A stretch of DNA of 64,000 nt. Origin: Acanthamoeba lenticulata. Taxonomy: Eukaryota; Discosea; Longamoebia; Acanthamoebidae. How positions within the stretch are numbered: position 1 is the stretch's first letter; each line of letters starts with the position of its first letter. The notes beneath the pieces were generated by a model. That model ran no database searches. It worked only from the letters and a program-made list of their open reading frames with translations, and was not told the DNA's origin. The DNA lies in contig NAVB01000008.1 in NCBI GenBank assembly GCA_002179805.1, positions 58,987 to 122,986 of the forward strand, read 5' to 3'. Below, piece after piece: positions 1 to 10,890 of the stretch. Both the position numbers and the translations under genes were made by a program.

Positions 1-1283
1 CTTCTCCTCGAGCAACCCAAGAGGTACGCTTCCTTCTTGCCGACCTCGACCTCACGTCGATCTGGAGAGCGAGATTTCGCTTTCCTCATTCTTTGAATTT
101 TCTGTTTGCGACATCTCACGTTGGCTGCTCTTTCCTCCAGCCTACGAGACTTCTGAGATCGTGTCGAAGCAGCTTTCCGCTCCATCTACTTCCACCTCAT
201 CGGCTTCTTCCGGAGCCGCTCCGACAAAAGGCCCGGTGTGGGGCCAAGTCGTGGAGACCCCGCTCCTCACGGAGCGCTGTTTAGGCGCCTATGAGGGCCG
301 CCGTTCGGAGCACGTCCTGGACGAATTTGGTCGACTCCGGTGGGACCACCTTCCCGAACCTCGCATGATGGGCCTCTGGGACATTATCGCAGAAGAATGT
401 ATGCTTCTCTCCCCGCCTTGTCTCTCTGGCGCGTAGCGCAAGTGGCTGACCTTTTGCTTGTCTTGCCTACCAGCGAGCCAAATGGGCGTTGAATCGAAGT
501 CGGAGTTCCTCAGCAGAGCGCAGAGGGCGATTCAGTTCATGATTGCCCATATTGTGTCCTTCCTCTCGCACTACGTGTCCAGGAACGCCGTCCCCGAAAT
601 CCGAGTCCTCTGCATTTCCCATGGTACCTTTCTTACATCACTCTCTCTCGCTCTCTTGTCTCTTGTCGGCTCGCTTTGTGCGCGTGCTGGAGTGGAATGA
701 CGGCGTCACTGGCCGCTCGTTTCTTCTACTTGACGCTACAGTCTTGTGAACCGCGCCGTCGTCTGGGAGAGCTCCTCTCGCCGGCATTGAGATAAAGTTG
801 GAAGGGATGAAAATGGGGTGAAGAAGAGGAAGAAGGGTGGACGAGGAAGCTGTGGGTAGCTTGGCCTCTCTCTCTCTCTCTCTCGCTGTTCCGCTCTGGC
901 CTCTCATGATGCTCACTAAGCTCTTATTCTTTGGCGGTGCAGCGCTGTTCATTAGGGCCCTGTTGACGCAGCTGCTCAACGTCGGGACCGAGTGGATCAT
1001 GAACGTGGGAAACAAAGAGCTCACAGCCTTCCGATGGTTCGCGTGCGATATTCGCAACGCCTCCGTCACGCGCGTGCAAACCGAGTTTGTGATCTACGAC
1101 GCCAAGCGCGACCGCGACGACCACGACGCTTCGAGCAGCTCCCTTGCAGGTGGCCCCGCCCCAAGTGGCGAGAAGAAGCTCGAATCGCTCAAGAAGAAGG
1201 TTCGCCTCATGAACCCGTTTCTTCTCTGCCTCAACGACAGCAGTCATTGCTTTCTCGACTTTTCTGCCGTCACCAACGCCTAG
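1..1283 (+). CDS. Histidine phosphatase (phosphoglycerate-mutase-like) family protein, 5' end outside window
   Basis: This is the 3' part of a histidine-phosphatase superfamily gene; the first catalytic RHG block lies upstream of the window. Exons read about 1-23, 141-398, 474-623 and 943 onward, all in phase. The joined start reads SSNPRAYETSEIVSKQL, matching the usual S-x-L-x-RA-x-x-TA-x-I block. It is followed by ERCLGAYEGR (the E-x-x-x-G-x-x-EG segment) and VLCISH, which carries the second catalytic histidine. At the exon 3/4 junction the residue after this His is Ala, where Gly is usual. The tail is acidic and lysine-rich. The 3' end is uncertain. Reading through gives a stop at 1283. 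A GT at 1200 could instead splice to a last exon ending at the TAG at 1508-1510. The substrate cannot be told from sequence. Confidence 0.7.
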
Positions 1284-1510
1284 ACACTACCGTCATCACT
1301 GTGACTTCGTCTTCTCTACTCTTCATCCCTCGTCTTCTTCCTCTCCAACAGCGGCTGCTTCTACATAACCTCAACCTCCTCTTCTTCTTCTCCTCCCAAT
1401 TTTGACTGTTGGACGCGATCCTTCAAGAGAGCGAGAGCCACACCATCATCCTCTACTCTCGCGACTTCGTCGTCCTCTTCTACTCTGCTGGACACCCGAT
1501 CGAGAATTAG

Positions 1511-2304
1511 CGTTCATGATGCTCGTATTTAATTATTTTTTTTTAATATTTATTTAACGACGTACCTTTTGCGATCACCTCCACGCGACCCCTCTCCAAA
1601 AACGATCGAACGCTCCCTCTTCCGCTGAACAAGATAATCCTTCTTCTCCATCCTTCTTCTACTTCTGCTACTTCTCCTCTTCGACGTCATTTTACGCCTT
1701 CCTTGGCGGTGCGCGGACGTGGACGGAAAAAGCCGAGCGCAACGCATACCTGTTAGTTGTACGCTCAACCGTTACGCTCCTCACGCCTCAAGTTTGGCTC
1801 TCTGTGACAATAAAAATAAGTGGAACATTCTATTTGGGATCAAGTCCTTCCCCTTCTTCATTCTGTGCTTCCCCAAACCACTAGCATCATCAGTGTTCGG
1901 GGCCGAGAAAGGAGGAGGGGCAACACATCAATGGCACCACGAAGATAGTGGACAAAACCATTTACGCTCTGGCGCTTTGTTAAGCGAGAACAAGGAGAAG
2001 ACGCACCAGAACACTGTAGTGCGAGTGTAAGGTGGTTCCAAGCTACAGGGTCAGGCCAACAAGTGTAAGGTGAAGGTGGTCAAGCTGGTGCTCTGTTATG
2101 TTCATCACCCGGCATGACCCCATACCTGTTGCAGTTGTTGGCGAAGAGGTTGAGCTCTTTGCATGCTCAGTTGTATGCTTGAATGCCAGTACGGTCGTGG
2201 TTGATGAAGTAATGCAAGACGTTTCCTGATGATGAATGAGCTCATTTTTTTCCTTCGCACTTTTCTGTTTTCTTGCCTTTCCACCAGAAAAAAGAAGAAG
2301 TGCG
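1511..2304. other. Gap between phosphatase and phosphomevalonate kinase, no confident gene
   Basis: The stretch is AT-rich at 1520-1560, followed by purine/pyrimidine-biased DNA. An AATAAA at about 1808 could be a polyadenylation signal on the plus strand. A short basic minus-strand reading frame (about 46 residues, roughly 1550-1692) has a donor-like GTACGT at its end but resembles nothing I recognise. The last 70 bases before the kinase ATG are pyrimidine-rich and may be 5' UTR or the end of a leader intron. Confidence 0.4.
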
Positions 2305-4572
2305 ATGGAGAAGGGCTGTTGCGTGTCGGCTCCCGGCAAGGTTCTGGTGGCAGGAGGCTACTTGGTCACGCAGCGGCCGAACCAAGGCCTCGTCTTCTCC
2401 GTCTCCGCTCGGCTCTACGCGGCGGTGCAGCCTCTGCCCGACAAGTCCGGAGGAGCTTACGCAGCCTCCTCCCCTGCAGCGTTCGGGCTCGTCGTCGACT
2501 CTCCCCAGTTTCGCAAGACTTTCCGCTTCAGCGTCTCGCTTTCAACCGCCCACGGGGCCTGCCTTCTGCTCCGCAACTTGTACTACTGCGGTCGTCCCTG
2601 TTTGTTTTTTCTCTTCTCTCTCCGGCTTTGTTCATCCTTTTCGCTGCTCGACGTCACACAGGACTGGTGAAGCGAATGAGTTCATCGAAACCACGCTCGT
2701 CTCGGTGCTCACGGCCGGTGTCGGCTTGCTGGGCGTGGACCAGTTCCAGGCCCGCATGGCCGAGGGCGTGCTGGTGTCCATCCTTGGCGATGCCGCCTTC
2801 TACTCGGCGCCCGAAGCGTCTGGCGCAGGTCCGCTGCCACATTCCACGCGCACGCATGCACACACAGGCCAACGCTGACACAGACGCTCTCTCTTCCCAC
2901 ATCGAGAAGAGCCAAAGAAGACCGGGCTGGGAAGCTCGGCAGCGCTCGTGTCCTCCCTTGTGGCCAGTTTGCTGTCCTACTTGGGGCTGCTTGACTTGGC
3001 GGCCGCTGGTGCGTGCCCCCTTCCACCCCCCAAGGCTATGTACCGACATATGTGCTCTCTCTACGTGCGTTCAATAATGACTGGCGGTAACCATTCGCCC
3101 ACACAGACGCGTCCCAGCTCCAGCTGGCCCACAACCTGGCGCAGTATTGCCACTACAAGGCGCAGGGCAAGATCGGGTCCGGGTTTGACGTCTCTTCGGC
3201 AGTGTTTGGCAGGTACTGCACCCGCGTTTCCGTCCACTTCAGCCCCACATGGCTCACTCGCTCGTGCTCGGCGTGTGCGCAGCCAAATCTACACCCGATT
3301 CTCGCCCGACGTCCTGCTCGCTGTGCCTCCGCTTGAGCCCGCGGTGCGTGTTGGTGTCGTCAATCAAACCTTTGGGACCACAACGCGATTCACTGGGCGG
3401 GCCTTTCCCCACAGGAGGGCGACGTCGAACCGGGCGTGATGGCCTCACCGACGACCCCCAGCGACATGGTGGCCATGCTCCACTCCCCCCTTTGGTACGA
3501 GCTGGCCACGTCGCTCATCCGTTTGACCCGAAGAATGATCGATGTCCAATGACCTGCAGGGACTCGACTGCGGAGCGCTTGCGGCTTCCGCTTGGGTGCG
3601 AACCCCTCCTTCCTCTTCTTCCCCAGGGGAAGACCGGTCCTTCCAGCAGACCCCCCACTCACGGCTTTGGGGGGCAAAACCGGAGCGCAGAATGCACCTC
3701 CTGCTGGGCGACATCTCGGTGGGCGCCAAGACGCCGGGCATGGTCGCTGCCGTCGATCGGTGGCGCAACGCGCTGAAGGAGGCCGGTCAACTGGGTAAGT
3801 CGTGCCGCGACGACCTCGTCGTCCAAGGCCTCGAGTGTGTTTGGTGCTGTGCTCAAGGGTCCGCGCGAACAATGCAGAGGGCTCGGCTTGGACGCGCTTG
3901 GCTCAGCTGAACGGCCGGATGATCGGCCTCTTCAAGCAACTCAACGCCTGCGCCGACGAACACCAAGCGCTCTACGAGAAGACGCTCGCGCGCCTTTCCG
4001 CTCTCGCTGCTGACCAGTGGCAGGTCCAAAGCGAAGACGAAGGACTCGTCATCGCCCCGCTCCTTGCGCTGCGCACCGCCATGGTCGAGGTACGATCAGG
4101 CTACACACTCCATTTGGCTCGGCTGACTCTCGCTCGAATCGACTGACATCGGCACAGGTGCGCAAGAGTCTCAAAGAGATGGGCGAGCTCTCAGGCGCCG
4201 CCATCGAGCCAGACGTGCAGACCAAGGTTTGCGATGCCACGATGGCCGTGCCCGGCGTCGTATTGGCCGGCGTCCCTGGAGGTCCATGCCCCAGCCCTGC
4301 TCTTGGTGATGACGCAGCGCGCCGGAGTGAGTCCCGCGAGGATGCTGACCGTCGTTTGTGTCTCGTCCGTCCGTCCCTCAGCTGGTGGAATGGACGCCTT
4401 GTTTGCAGTGGTGTTGGGGACCAACGCACAGGCTGCCGTGCAGACCCTGTGGGCCGGCTACGGGATCTCGCCTCTCCTGCTCGATGAAGACCACAAGGGC
4501 TTGTGCGCGCACTCCCTCGCTCACTTTGACCGTCTTCGCGGCCAGCCCGCAAATGATGACAAGACCAATTAA
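2305..4572 (+). CDS. Phosphomevalonate kinase (GHMP kinase family), multi-exon
   Basis: This enzyme phosphorylates mevalonate 5-phosphate to the diphosphate with ATP, a step of the cytosolic or peroxisomal mevalonate pathway to isoprenoids and sterols. The N-terminus has [14 protein letters not shown], the first GHMP motif. The ATP-binding motif [13 protein letters not shown] follows at about 2917-2955. Later exons give [14 protein letters not shown] and [17 protein letters not shown]. The C-terminal motif [13 protein letters not shown] appears only when the intron at about 4279-4380 is removed, which confirms that splice. At least eight exons of about 60-400 nt are needed, and several junctions are approximate. 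The ATG at 2305 gives the normal family N-terminus. Eukaryotic members are about 450-500 residues, as expected here. The neighbours are unrelated. Confidence 0.9.
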
Positions 4573-4580
4573 AAAATTAA

Positions 4581-4619
4581 GCCAATTGGCTACCGTCCTC
4601 AAATTCCCTCGTATATAAA
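4581..4619 (+). promoter_or_regulatory. CCAAT and TATA elements upstream of the Sel1 gene
   Basis: A palindromic GCCAATTGGC at 4581-4590 is followed by TATATAAA at about 4612-4619, roughly 140 bases upstream of the Sel1-repeat ATG. A GTAAGT at about 4675 may start a 5'-UTR intron. The spacing suits a core promoter, but this is inference from sequence only. Confidence 0.4.
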
Positions 4620-4755
4620 CAACCAAAGCACAGTTGACGGAACCTTGTTATTCTCCTCCACAGCTCTGTGGCCGTAAGTGCCCCAGGTCGACTTGCTTCG
4701 AACAAGGTGCTGCTGACCACGTCGAGGCAGGTGCACCACCCGCAGGCGAAGGAGC

Positions 4756-5322
4756 ATGTGGACCAACGAACAAGAGGCCTCGTCTTTCTTCACAGTTCCA
4801 GAAACTGCGTTCTCTGCGGAGCGCGCCTACCTGACCGCACGACGCATCCTCACTGACGCGGCTTACAAGCTCACAAGGAAGAGGCACCAGTATGAGAAGC
4901 GCGCCGCGGTGTTGCTCGTCAGTGCTGCCCTTCTGGGCCACGCCAATGCTCAGTTCCGTCTGGCAATCATGTACAAGAAGGGCCGCGGAGTGAAGAGCCA
5001 GAACGAGGAGGCCGTGCACTGGTATCGCCTGGCCGCACAGCAAGGCCATGCCGAGGCCCAGTGCACCCTGGGCTACATGTACGGAGAAGGTCGCGGAGTG
5101 GAGAGCCAGAGCGATGAGGAGGCCGTACGCTGGTATCGCCTGGCCGCACAACAAGGTGATGCTTGTGCCCAGTTCAACCTTGGCTCGATGTATGAGCAGG
5201 GCCGAGGGGTGGAGAGCCAGAGCGAAGGGGAGGCCATGCGTTGGCATCGCCTGGCCGCACAACAAGGTGATGATTGTGCCCAGCGTATCATAGACGATGC
5301 CGAGGCGCTTGATCAAGGCTAG
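4756..5322 (+). CDS. Sel1-like repeat protein
   Basis: This is an intronless frame of 188 residues. After an N-terminal helical stretch of about 50 residues it has three Sel1-like repeats of 36-37 residues plus a partial fourth (about residues 60-180). Each carries the family core: A-x-x-x-L-G-x-M-Y, then GRGV, then EAVRWYRLAAQQG. The repeats are nearly identical to one another (ESQS linker, LAAQQGD), which suggests recent tandem duplication. Sel1 repeats form alpha-alpha solenoids that act as protein-binding scaffolds, and free-living amoebae carry many such genes. There is no signal peptide or membrane segment. The partner is unknown. Confidence 0.85.
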   Translation: MWTNEQEASSFFTVPETAFSAERAYLTARRILTDAAYKLTRKRHQYEKRAAVLLVSAALLGHANAQFRLAIMYKKGRGVKSQNEEAVHWYRLAAQQGHAEAQCTLGYMYGEGRGVESQSDEEAVRWYRLAAQQGDACAQFNLGSMYEQGRGVESQSEGEAMRWHRLAAQQGDDCAQRIIDDAEALDQG

Positions 5323-5811
5323 GCAAAAACCATCATAAACGGGTTGAGGTAGCTTTTGACGCAACCACTCCCTACACCATGCCAGCAACAAGGGACACCA
5401 TGTCCACCAGCCGCCTGCGTACTGGCCGCCGACTAGCTGGTGATGCCCCGTAGTTCTTGCAGGGCCAACGGCGTTGGCGCTGGTCTGGCTTCAGTGGATC
5501 CGATCCACCAGTTTAAACTCGGTCACGCTGGCGTTGGCGCTGGTCGTCAACGGCAGAAACTTGTGGCTGACCGAGACGCGCTTGCCACCGTTGTCCGCTT
5601 CTGGAGGAGCTGTTCCCCAGGTTTCAGCTCCTCCAGCGGCAGAAGCAAAGGCTTGAAACCTTGAGTCCACGATGGCAAGGACCAAAGGACGAAGCCGATG
5701 CAGACGTGTACCTGCCTTGGCCGAGAACTTGGTCGGTGCCGACACCAGACAACCAAGAACCCAAAGCTTAGTGTATTAAACGAGTGGAATGGTGATTCAC
5801 CCACCAATCTT
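5323..5811. other. Convergent gap with a possible small minus-strand reading frame
   Basis: Between the stops of the Sel1 and MRH-like genes the sequence stays GC-rich. A minus-strand frame of 84 residues at 5491-5745 has no recognisable motif. Short direct repeats (GGCGTTGGCGCTGG near 5470 and 5532) and an inverted repeat around GTGGATCCGATCCAC at about 5506-5520 are visible. I cannot call a gene here. Confidence 0.3.
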
Positions 5812-6597
5812 CTAGAAGAAGCATGTGTTGACGTCGCAACCAGACAAATTCCAGTGCGACACAAGCGAGTACTCCTCCAGCGAGGGAGGACAATCGGTGG
5901 CGCAGATGGTCTTGGTGGGAGTCTTCTGGAGCGGCGCGTCCTTGTCGGCGCTGTAAAGGCAGCACACATTCGTCGGTGTAGGCTGGGTGGGACAGGCGTA
6001 TTTGGACGCAATCTGCAGGTAGTAGTAAAGTGCTGGGCTTTCTTTGACGTAGGTCATCGTCGCCTGCTGGCTTGGGTCACTGTCGAGGAAGTAAACAATT
6101 TGTTTGATTGAACAAATCTATTAATATAATCCATAGGGCTTGCATGAGACAGGACACAGTGCTAAAACGTACCACAGGAAGCTGATGTGGGTAAGGCGAC
6201 CACCGTCGCCAGCGTAGAAGGAGAGGTAGAACCCTTGGGATGCGGTGCGGCCAGGCAATTGTCCCATCGTTGCGTTCTTGCGGGACCCACAGTCGAAGTA
6301 GTTTCCAGCGCTGTCCCTCTGGCACACGCCCGGCACAGGGTCTCTCTCGCTTTGGCAGTGCGTTGATGTCCCACATGGCCTGTAGTAGAACACCTGGTAT
6401 AAGGGCGGAGAGCCACCGAGAGCACGAGCCACCGAGAGCACGTTGTCGCCCAGCTCCTTGGCCAGAGGCGTCAGGTCGTAGTGGTAGGAACCCACATAGC
6501 CCTGGCAGTCACCCCAGTTCTGGGCGGAGGCTGGTGTGCCCCAGTGCGCCACAAGGATCACCAAAAAGGTGGCGAACGTTACGTGTGTGAAGGACAT
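5812..6597 (-). CDS. Secreted mannose-6-phosphate-receptor-homology (MRH)-like protein
   Basis: Two exons (6173-6597 and 5812-6079, intron donor GTACGT) give 230 residues in frame. The N-terminus is a signal peptide (hydrophobic core FATFLVILVAHWGTPASAQ), so the product enters the secretory pathway. The body is cysteine-rich. After splicing it reads GGRLTHISFLC, then YYYLQIASKYACP about 20 residues later. This matches the MRH/glucosidase-II-beta/OS-9 pattern of R-x-T-x-I-x-F-x-C followed by an aromatic strand ending in ACP. The family binds mannose-containing glycans in ER quality control or lysosomal sorting. The canonical Q-R-E-Y ligand set is only partly evident (the Arg is present), so sugar binding is uncertain. 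No membrane anchor is visible. A missing 3' exon cannot be excluded. Confidence 0.6.
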
Positions 6598-6865
6598 ATG
6601 TGGCTGTACTTGGTACAGCCTTTAGCCACGACGAAGAACTAGACTCCTTGCGCCAGAGAAAAGTAAGCTCCTATTCTTGCGAAACTTTTATTGTAATTGT
6701 TTCGGAGTTTATTTTTATCAATAAAACCTTCGGCAGAAGAAGTCGTAGTCGCTTGGGGCAAGTGCGCTGTACACAAGATGGACATTAATCACCACACCCG
6801 TGTGAAGGTGTAGTCTGGTTTCTGGGACGGAGGCATGCTCGAGATGTGCACTCGGATCTTCTGGC

Positions 6866-8961
6866 TCAGCTGCTCGATGGCCTGGCCCCACGAAAAACGC
6901 AAGTGTCCGTGTGTGAGCCCACGAAGAATGCGCCAAAGGGGATGAGGCTCGCGTACCTCCGTCGTGATGGAGTGCGTGAGCTTCTGCGCTCGGGTGCCCG
7001 CCGCGCCCGGAGGTCCATCTGATCGTCTACAAAAAACATGAACATGAAAGTGTGAGGTCGCAACGCGGACTTGAGGTCATCGAGCATCGAGTACCGTTTC
7101 AGGGAGTTGGTCGACTCGAAGATGCTGCACAGCGTGAGCTTCCGGAGGGACGAGGGCAGGAGGTTCAACACCCCGTGGTCCGTGATCGCCGAGCAGTAGC
7201 TGATGTCCAGCGTCTCGAGCTCGGCACACCCGCGCAAGTACTCCAATGCTGTGCGCGCGAGCGGGGGCGTCAACAATGAACAGTCGGGAGTGTTTCCCAA
7301 AATTTGGCGAAACGTCTCAAACGCACCGGCGTCGCTGATGCGATAGCACTCGGCCAGGTTAAGGTGGCGCAGGTGGGGCACGGCGACGGCGATGTCGCGT
7401 AGTGCGCCGTCCGAGAGGAGCTCGCAGCCGGCCAGGTTGAGGTGGCGCAGGTCGGGCGGGAAGACGAGGGACACGTCGCCCCGGTTCTTGAAGAAGAAGC
7501 AGTAGGCCAGGCTCAGGCGCTGCAGCGTGGGCGGCAGGAGCTCGAGCACGCTGTCGCGCAGCTTCTTGCAAAACACGAGGTCGAGCGTGGTGAGCGTCGG
7601 CGGCAGGCACTGCAGGCCCCGCGCGCTCACCTCCTTGCACTGCGAGAGGTTGAGCGCCTGCAGGCGCCCCAGCGCCGGCAGGATCTCGGCCAGCACGTCA
7701 TCCGTCACGGCGCGCGTGCATTGGGACACGTCCAGCACTTCCAGGTTCGTCAACACCGACAGCTGCGCCATGCCCGCGGCTGCGTTTTGTTTTTATTTAT
7801 CCATTTATTAAAAAAATTGAATTCTTAGTTGTGTTTTGTTTTATTATTCTTATTAATATTATTTTTTTTGTTTTTGTGCTCAAAAGGAGGCGTACGGGAA
7901 AGGCTCTTGCAAGAGCTGAGGCACAGGCGGCGGAGGGAAGTCGGCAGCTGGCCCGACCCCAGCATTTGGTCGTGCAGGCGCCAGCAGTTGTCAAAGGACA
8001 GCACCTCGAGGCCGTTTGGCAGCCCCGACCACGCGGGCCGCGCCGCCTGCTGGCGTTGGGCCGTCGCCGTGGTCTCGAACGGGGAAGAGGAGAAGTCAAG
8101 GATGACCAGCCCTGGTCGTCTGACCTCGTCGTCCACCAGCGGCGGGAGGACCGGCCTGCCCGCGGCCGACGGCTCGTCGTCGTCGCCGCCATCGCTGTTG
8201 CTGCCCTCGTCGTCGTGGTCGTCGTGGTCAACAGGCTTGGCGATGTTGCGGCAGCCGCGCAGGTTGAGGCGCAAGAGGGAGCGCGGGAGAAAGGACAAGC
8301 AGCGCGCCGAGACGAAGCGGCAGTTGGTCAGGTCGAGCTCCGTGAGCGAGCGGAAGCCAACGCCGCTGCCGAAGCAGGCCTGCAGGAGGGGATCCCTGAC
8401 CCACAGGTTGTCCGTCGTCAAGAGTCCAGCCAGCGGTGAGGGCGATGAAGAGGAAGAGGAGGAAGAAGATGGTGAGGCCGGAGGCAACAACGCAGCCGGA
8501 GGCAGTCGGTGCGAGGTGAAGGAAAGGGAAGTCAGTGCTGAGGACTCGTCTCGCAGCTTGAAGAGGAACGCGGCAAAGGACTCCTTCAGCAGCTGCGGGA
8601 GGCAGTCGTCGGCAGGGCCTTTGCCTGAGCCGGGCTCCATCTCGGCTGCAGCCTCGTCCTCGGTAGCAGCTGGCGCTGTGGCCTCGACGGGCGAGAGGGG
8701 GACTGCGTCTGGCGAGAGGGGCTCAAGGTGCCGCATGAGGACGCTCGAGGGGCTGGCGAAGTGGAAGCGGAGGAGGCCGCGCGAGAGGAAGAGCTTGCGC
8801 CACCGCCGACATACGAATGAGGCCACCATGAGGCCCTCCTTCGTGCCCAACCACTTTAAGATTTCGCACCACAGCTCTGTAGGAAGGCGTGACCAGGCGG
8901 TTGGGGACTCATCTTCGTGTTGCTGCTCTGCAAAATCGTCTTCATCACTTGTGCGGTCCAT
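6866..8961 (-). CDS. F-box and leucine-rich-repeat protein
   Basis: Exon 1 (8961 to about 7889) starts with an acidic tail, then an F-box: WSRLPTELWCEILKWL followed by VASFVCRRWRKLF (residues about 22-62). The F-box would bind SKP1 in an SCF ubiquitin ligase. A Ser/Pro/Asp-rich low-complexity stretch and the first cysteine-containing LRRs follow (LTELDLTNCRFVSARCLSFL). An intron of about 110 bases, AT-rich with donor GTACGC, leads to the second exon. That exon holds at least eight LRRs of the AMN1/FBXL type (NLSQCKEVSARGLQCL, HLNLAECYRISDAG). The repeats would select substrates. The 3' end is less certain. The open frame stops at 6866, but a splice near 7028-7070 may remove a few residues or change the tail. 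Confidence 0.8.
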
Positions 8962-9086
8962 TCAGCTGCAATCGATCTGCAATTTCTGCTTCGCCTTGTG
9001 TTCACGCGTGAAGCACATAAAAAACGGAAGTGTATTCCTCGAAAATAGATGAACTACTTGAGATTTGGCGCCAAACAGCCAAGCAT

Positions 9087-10789
9087 CTACACTCCCATCT
9101 CCTCGAAGCGAGCAACGGCAACCATGAGGGCCACGCCAAGCAGGAAGGCAAAGACCTCCTTGATCGTCTGCTTGAAGGATGAGTCCTGCAAGAGGTCCGG
9201 CAAAACGTCCACCGTGGCAATGTAGATGAAGCCACCAGCTACCACCACAACCACAAGATGAGAGTTCATCATCATGAAGGAGACCACAGGAAGTAGAACA
9301 AAAGGCAAAGCCACTTGGGAGCGTACCGGTGAAGGGCAGGATGTACTGCGTGGTGTTGCCCAGCCCGTGCTCGAGCAGGACGCCCAGGAGGCAGCCCAGG
9401 AAGGCGCCCACGGCCGTGGCAAACTGCGCCAGCATGGCCTGACGCCTGGAGAAGCCGCTCTGGAGCAGGATCGCAAAGTCGCCTGGTGGAGGGCCATATC
9501 ACCATCACCCACGTCAACAACCCAAACGCCATAACAACCAACAACAAGAAGGGAGCCTCATACCGATCTCGTGGGGGATCTCATGGACGAGCACGGCGAT
9601 GGTGGTGGTCACGCCGACGTGCGTGTTGAACAGGAAGGACGAAGCGATGGCCAGCCCGTCCGTGAAGTTGTGCGTCATGTCGGCTATGTGTGTGCAAGAA
9701 TGCATGAATGAATGAATGAATGACAGCCGCGGCGTGAACTCCACACGGCAAAGCCACAGAGGCAGGTGCAGTGACGGCGTACCGGCGAGGTTGAGGAAGC
9801 CGCCCACCTTGATGCCCTCCTGGATGCTGTCGTTCTTGGGCTGCTTCTTCTTCTTGTCCTTCTTCTTGTCCTTTTCCTCCTTCTGCTGGGCCTGAGCGCC
9901 ATGCGAGTGGCCGTGCGAGTGACCGTGGCCGCCGCCGTGCCGGCTCCGCACAAACTTCTCGACGATGAAGAAGGTGAGAAGGCCGGCGAGCACACCCAGT
10001 CCGACGATGAGCGACTGGTCAAGACCCTTCTCGCCCTCCTCGTCGTCGCCATGCGAGTGGCTATGCGAGTGCGAGTGCGAGTGCGAGTGCGAATGGCCGT
10101 GCGAGTGGCCGCCTTCGCCGCCGTCCGTCGATTGGAGGGCGTGCGGGATGAGGTGCAAGAACACGTCGGACAGCAGGCCGCCCACGGCGAAGCTCAGCAG
10201 CACTGCGGCCATGGTGTCAGACGACAGCCCGAGAGACCAGGCCAGGCCACAAACAAACAAACAAATAAACGGGTCGAGGCGCACCTTTGAGGAGCGGCTG
10301 GCGGGCCGGGGTGTGGTCGATGGGGATCAGCGGGAGGATGAAGACGGGCGCGATGCTCACCAGCCCAGTCGCCAGCACCGCGTTGAGCTTCGCCCTGTTC
10401 TCGCGTGCAGCGTGAGCGCCACAGAAAAAAAAGATGAAGGAAGAGGAGGAAGAGAGAGGAGGAACTAAGAGTCCGGACCTGGACTTGACCGACCACCCAG
10501 CCAAGTAATCTTCAACAAATGAGCCAGAGGAAGGGGCTTCGGGTTGAGTGGCGAAGGTCTCAGCCTTTTCGTCGTCCATCAAGCGTTCCAGCTCGGCAAT
10601 GGGATCGTGGTCGTGGTCGTGGTCATGATCGTGGCCATGATCGTGGTCATGATCGTGGTCATGATCGTGACTGTGCGAGTGCGAATGTGAGTGCGAGTGA
10701 GAGTGTGTGTGTTGTGCCTGAGCCAACGCCACAAGGACGATAACAAATAGCGCCAACACGACCACCCACGACGCGGCGTTCGTCTTCAT
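9087..10789 (-). CDS. ZIP (SLC39/LIV-1 type) metal transporter with two His-rich tracts
   Basis: This is a zinc or other divalent metal importer of the ZIP family, most like the ZIP7/ZIP13 (LIV-1/KE4) branch that works in ER or Golgi membranes. The start at 10789 gives a signal peptide ([21 protein letters not shown]) followed at once by alternating HS and HD dipeptides. Membrane segments include [40 protein letters not shown] and [21 protein letters not shown] second [12 protein letters not shown] loop lies between them. The metal site [14 protein letters not shown] and the LIV-1 motif HEIPHEIGD are present, and the latter is split by an intron at about 9496-9566. The C-terminus [16 protein letters not shown] is also typical. 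At least five exons are needed. The upstream in-frame Met at 10909 is less likely because it would bury the signal peptide. Confidence 0.88.
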
Positions 10790-10890
10790 CTCCAGATGAA
10801 TCCAATTTGTGTCTGTCGCGAAACAGACCACTCCCCAATTTTCCAAAACATTTTCTCTTGATTTTTCTTTTCCACATTGCTTCGACGCCG

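Noticed and set aside
2043..2339. 98-residue minus-strand frame before the phosphomevalonate kinase
   Set aside because: It overlaps the kinase start antisense and has simple composition with no motif or splice support.
7829..9052. 407-residue plus-strand frame
   Set aside because: It is antisense to the F-box/LRR exon and includes its intron. It has no domain.
10030..10700. Short periodic repeats suggestive of a CRISPR or satellite
   Set aside because: The 6-nt periodicity is explained by HS/HD dipeptides coded on the minus strand. There are no spacers.
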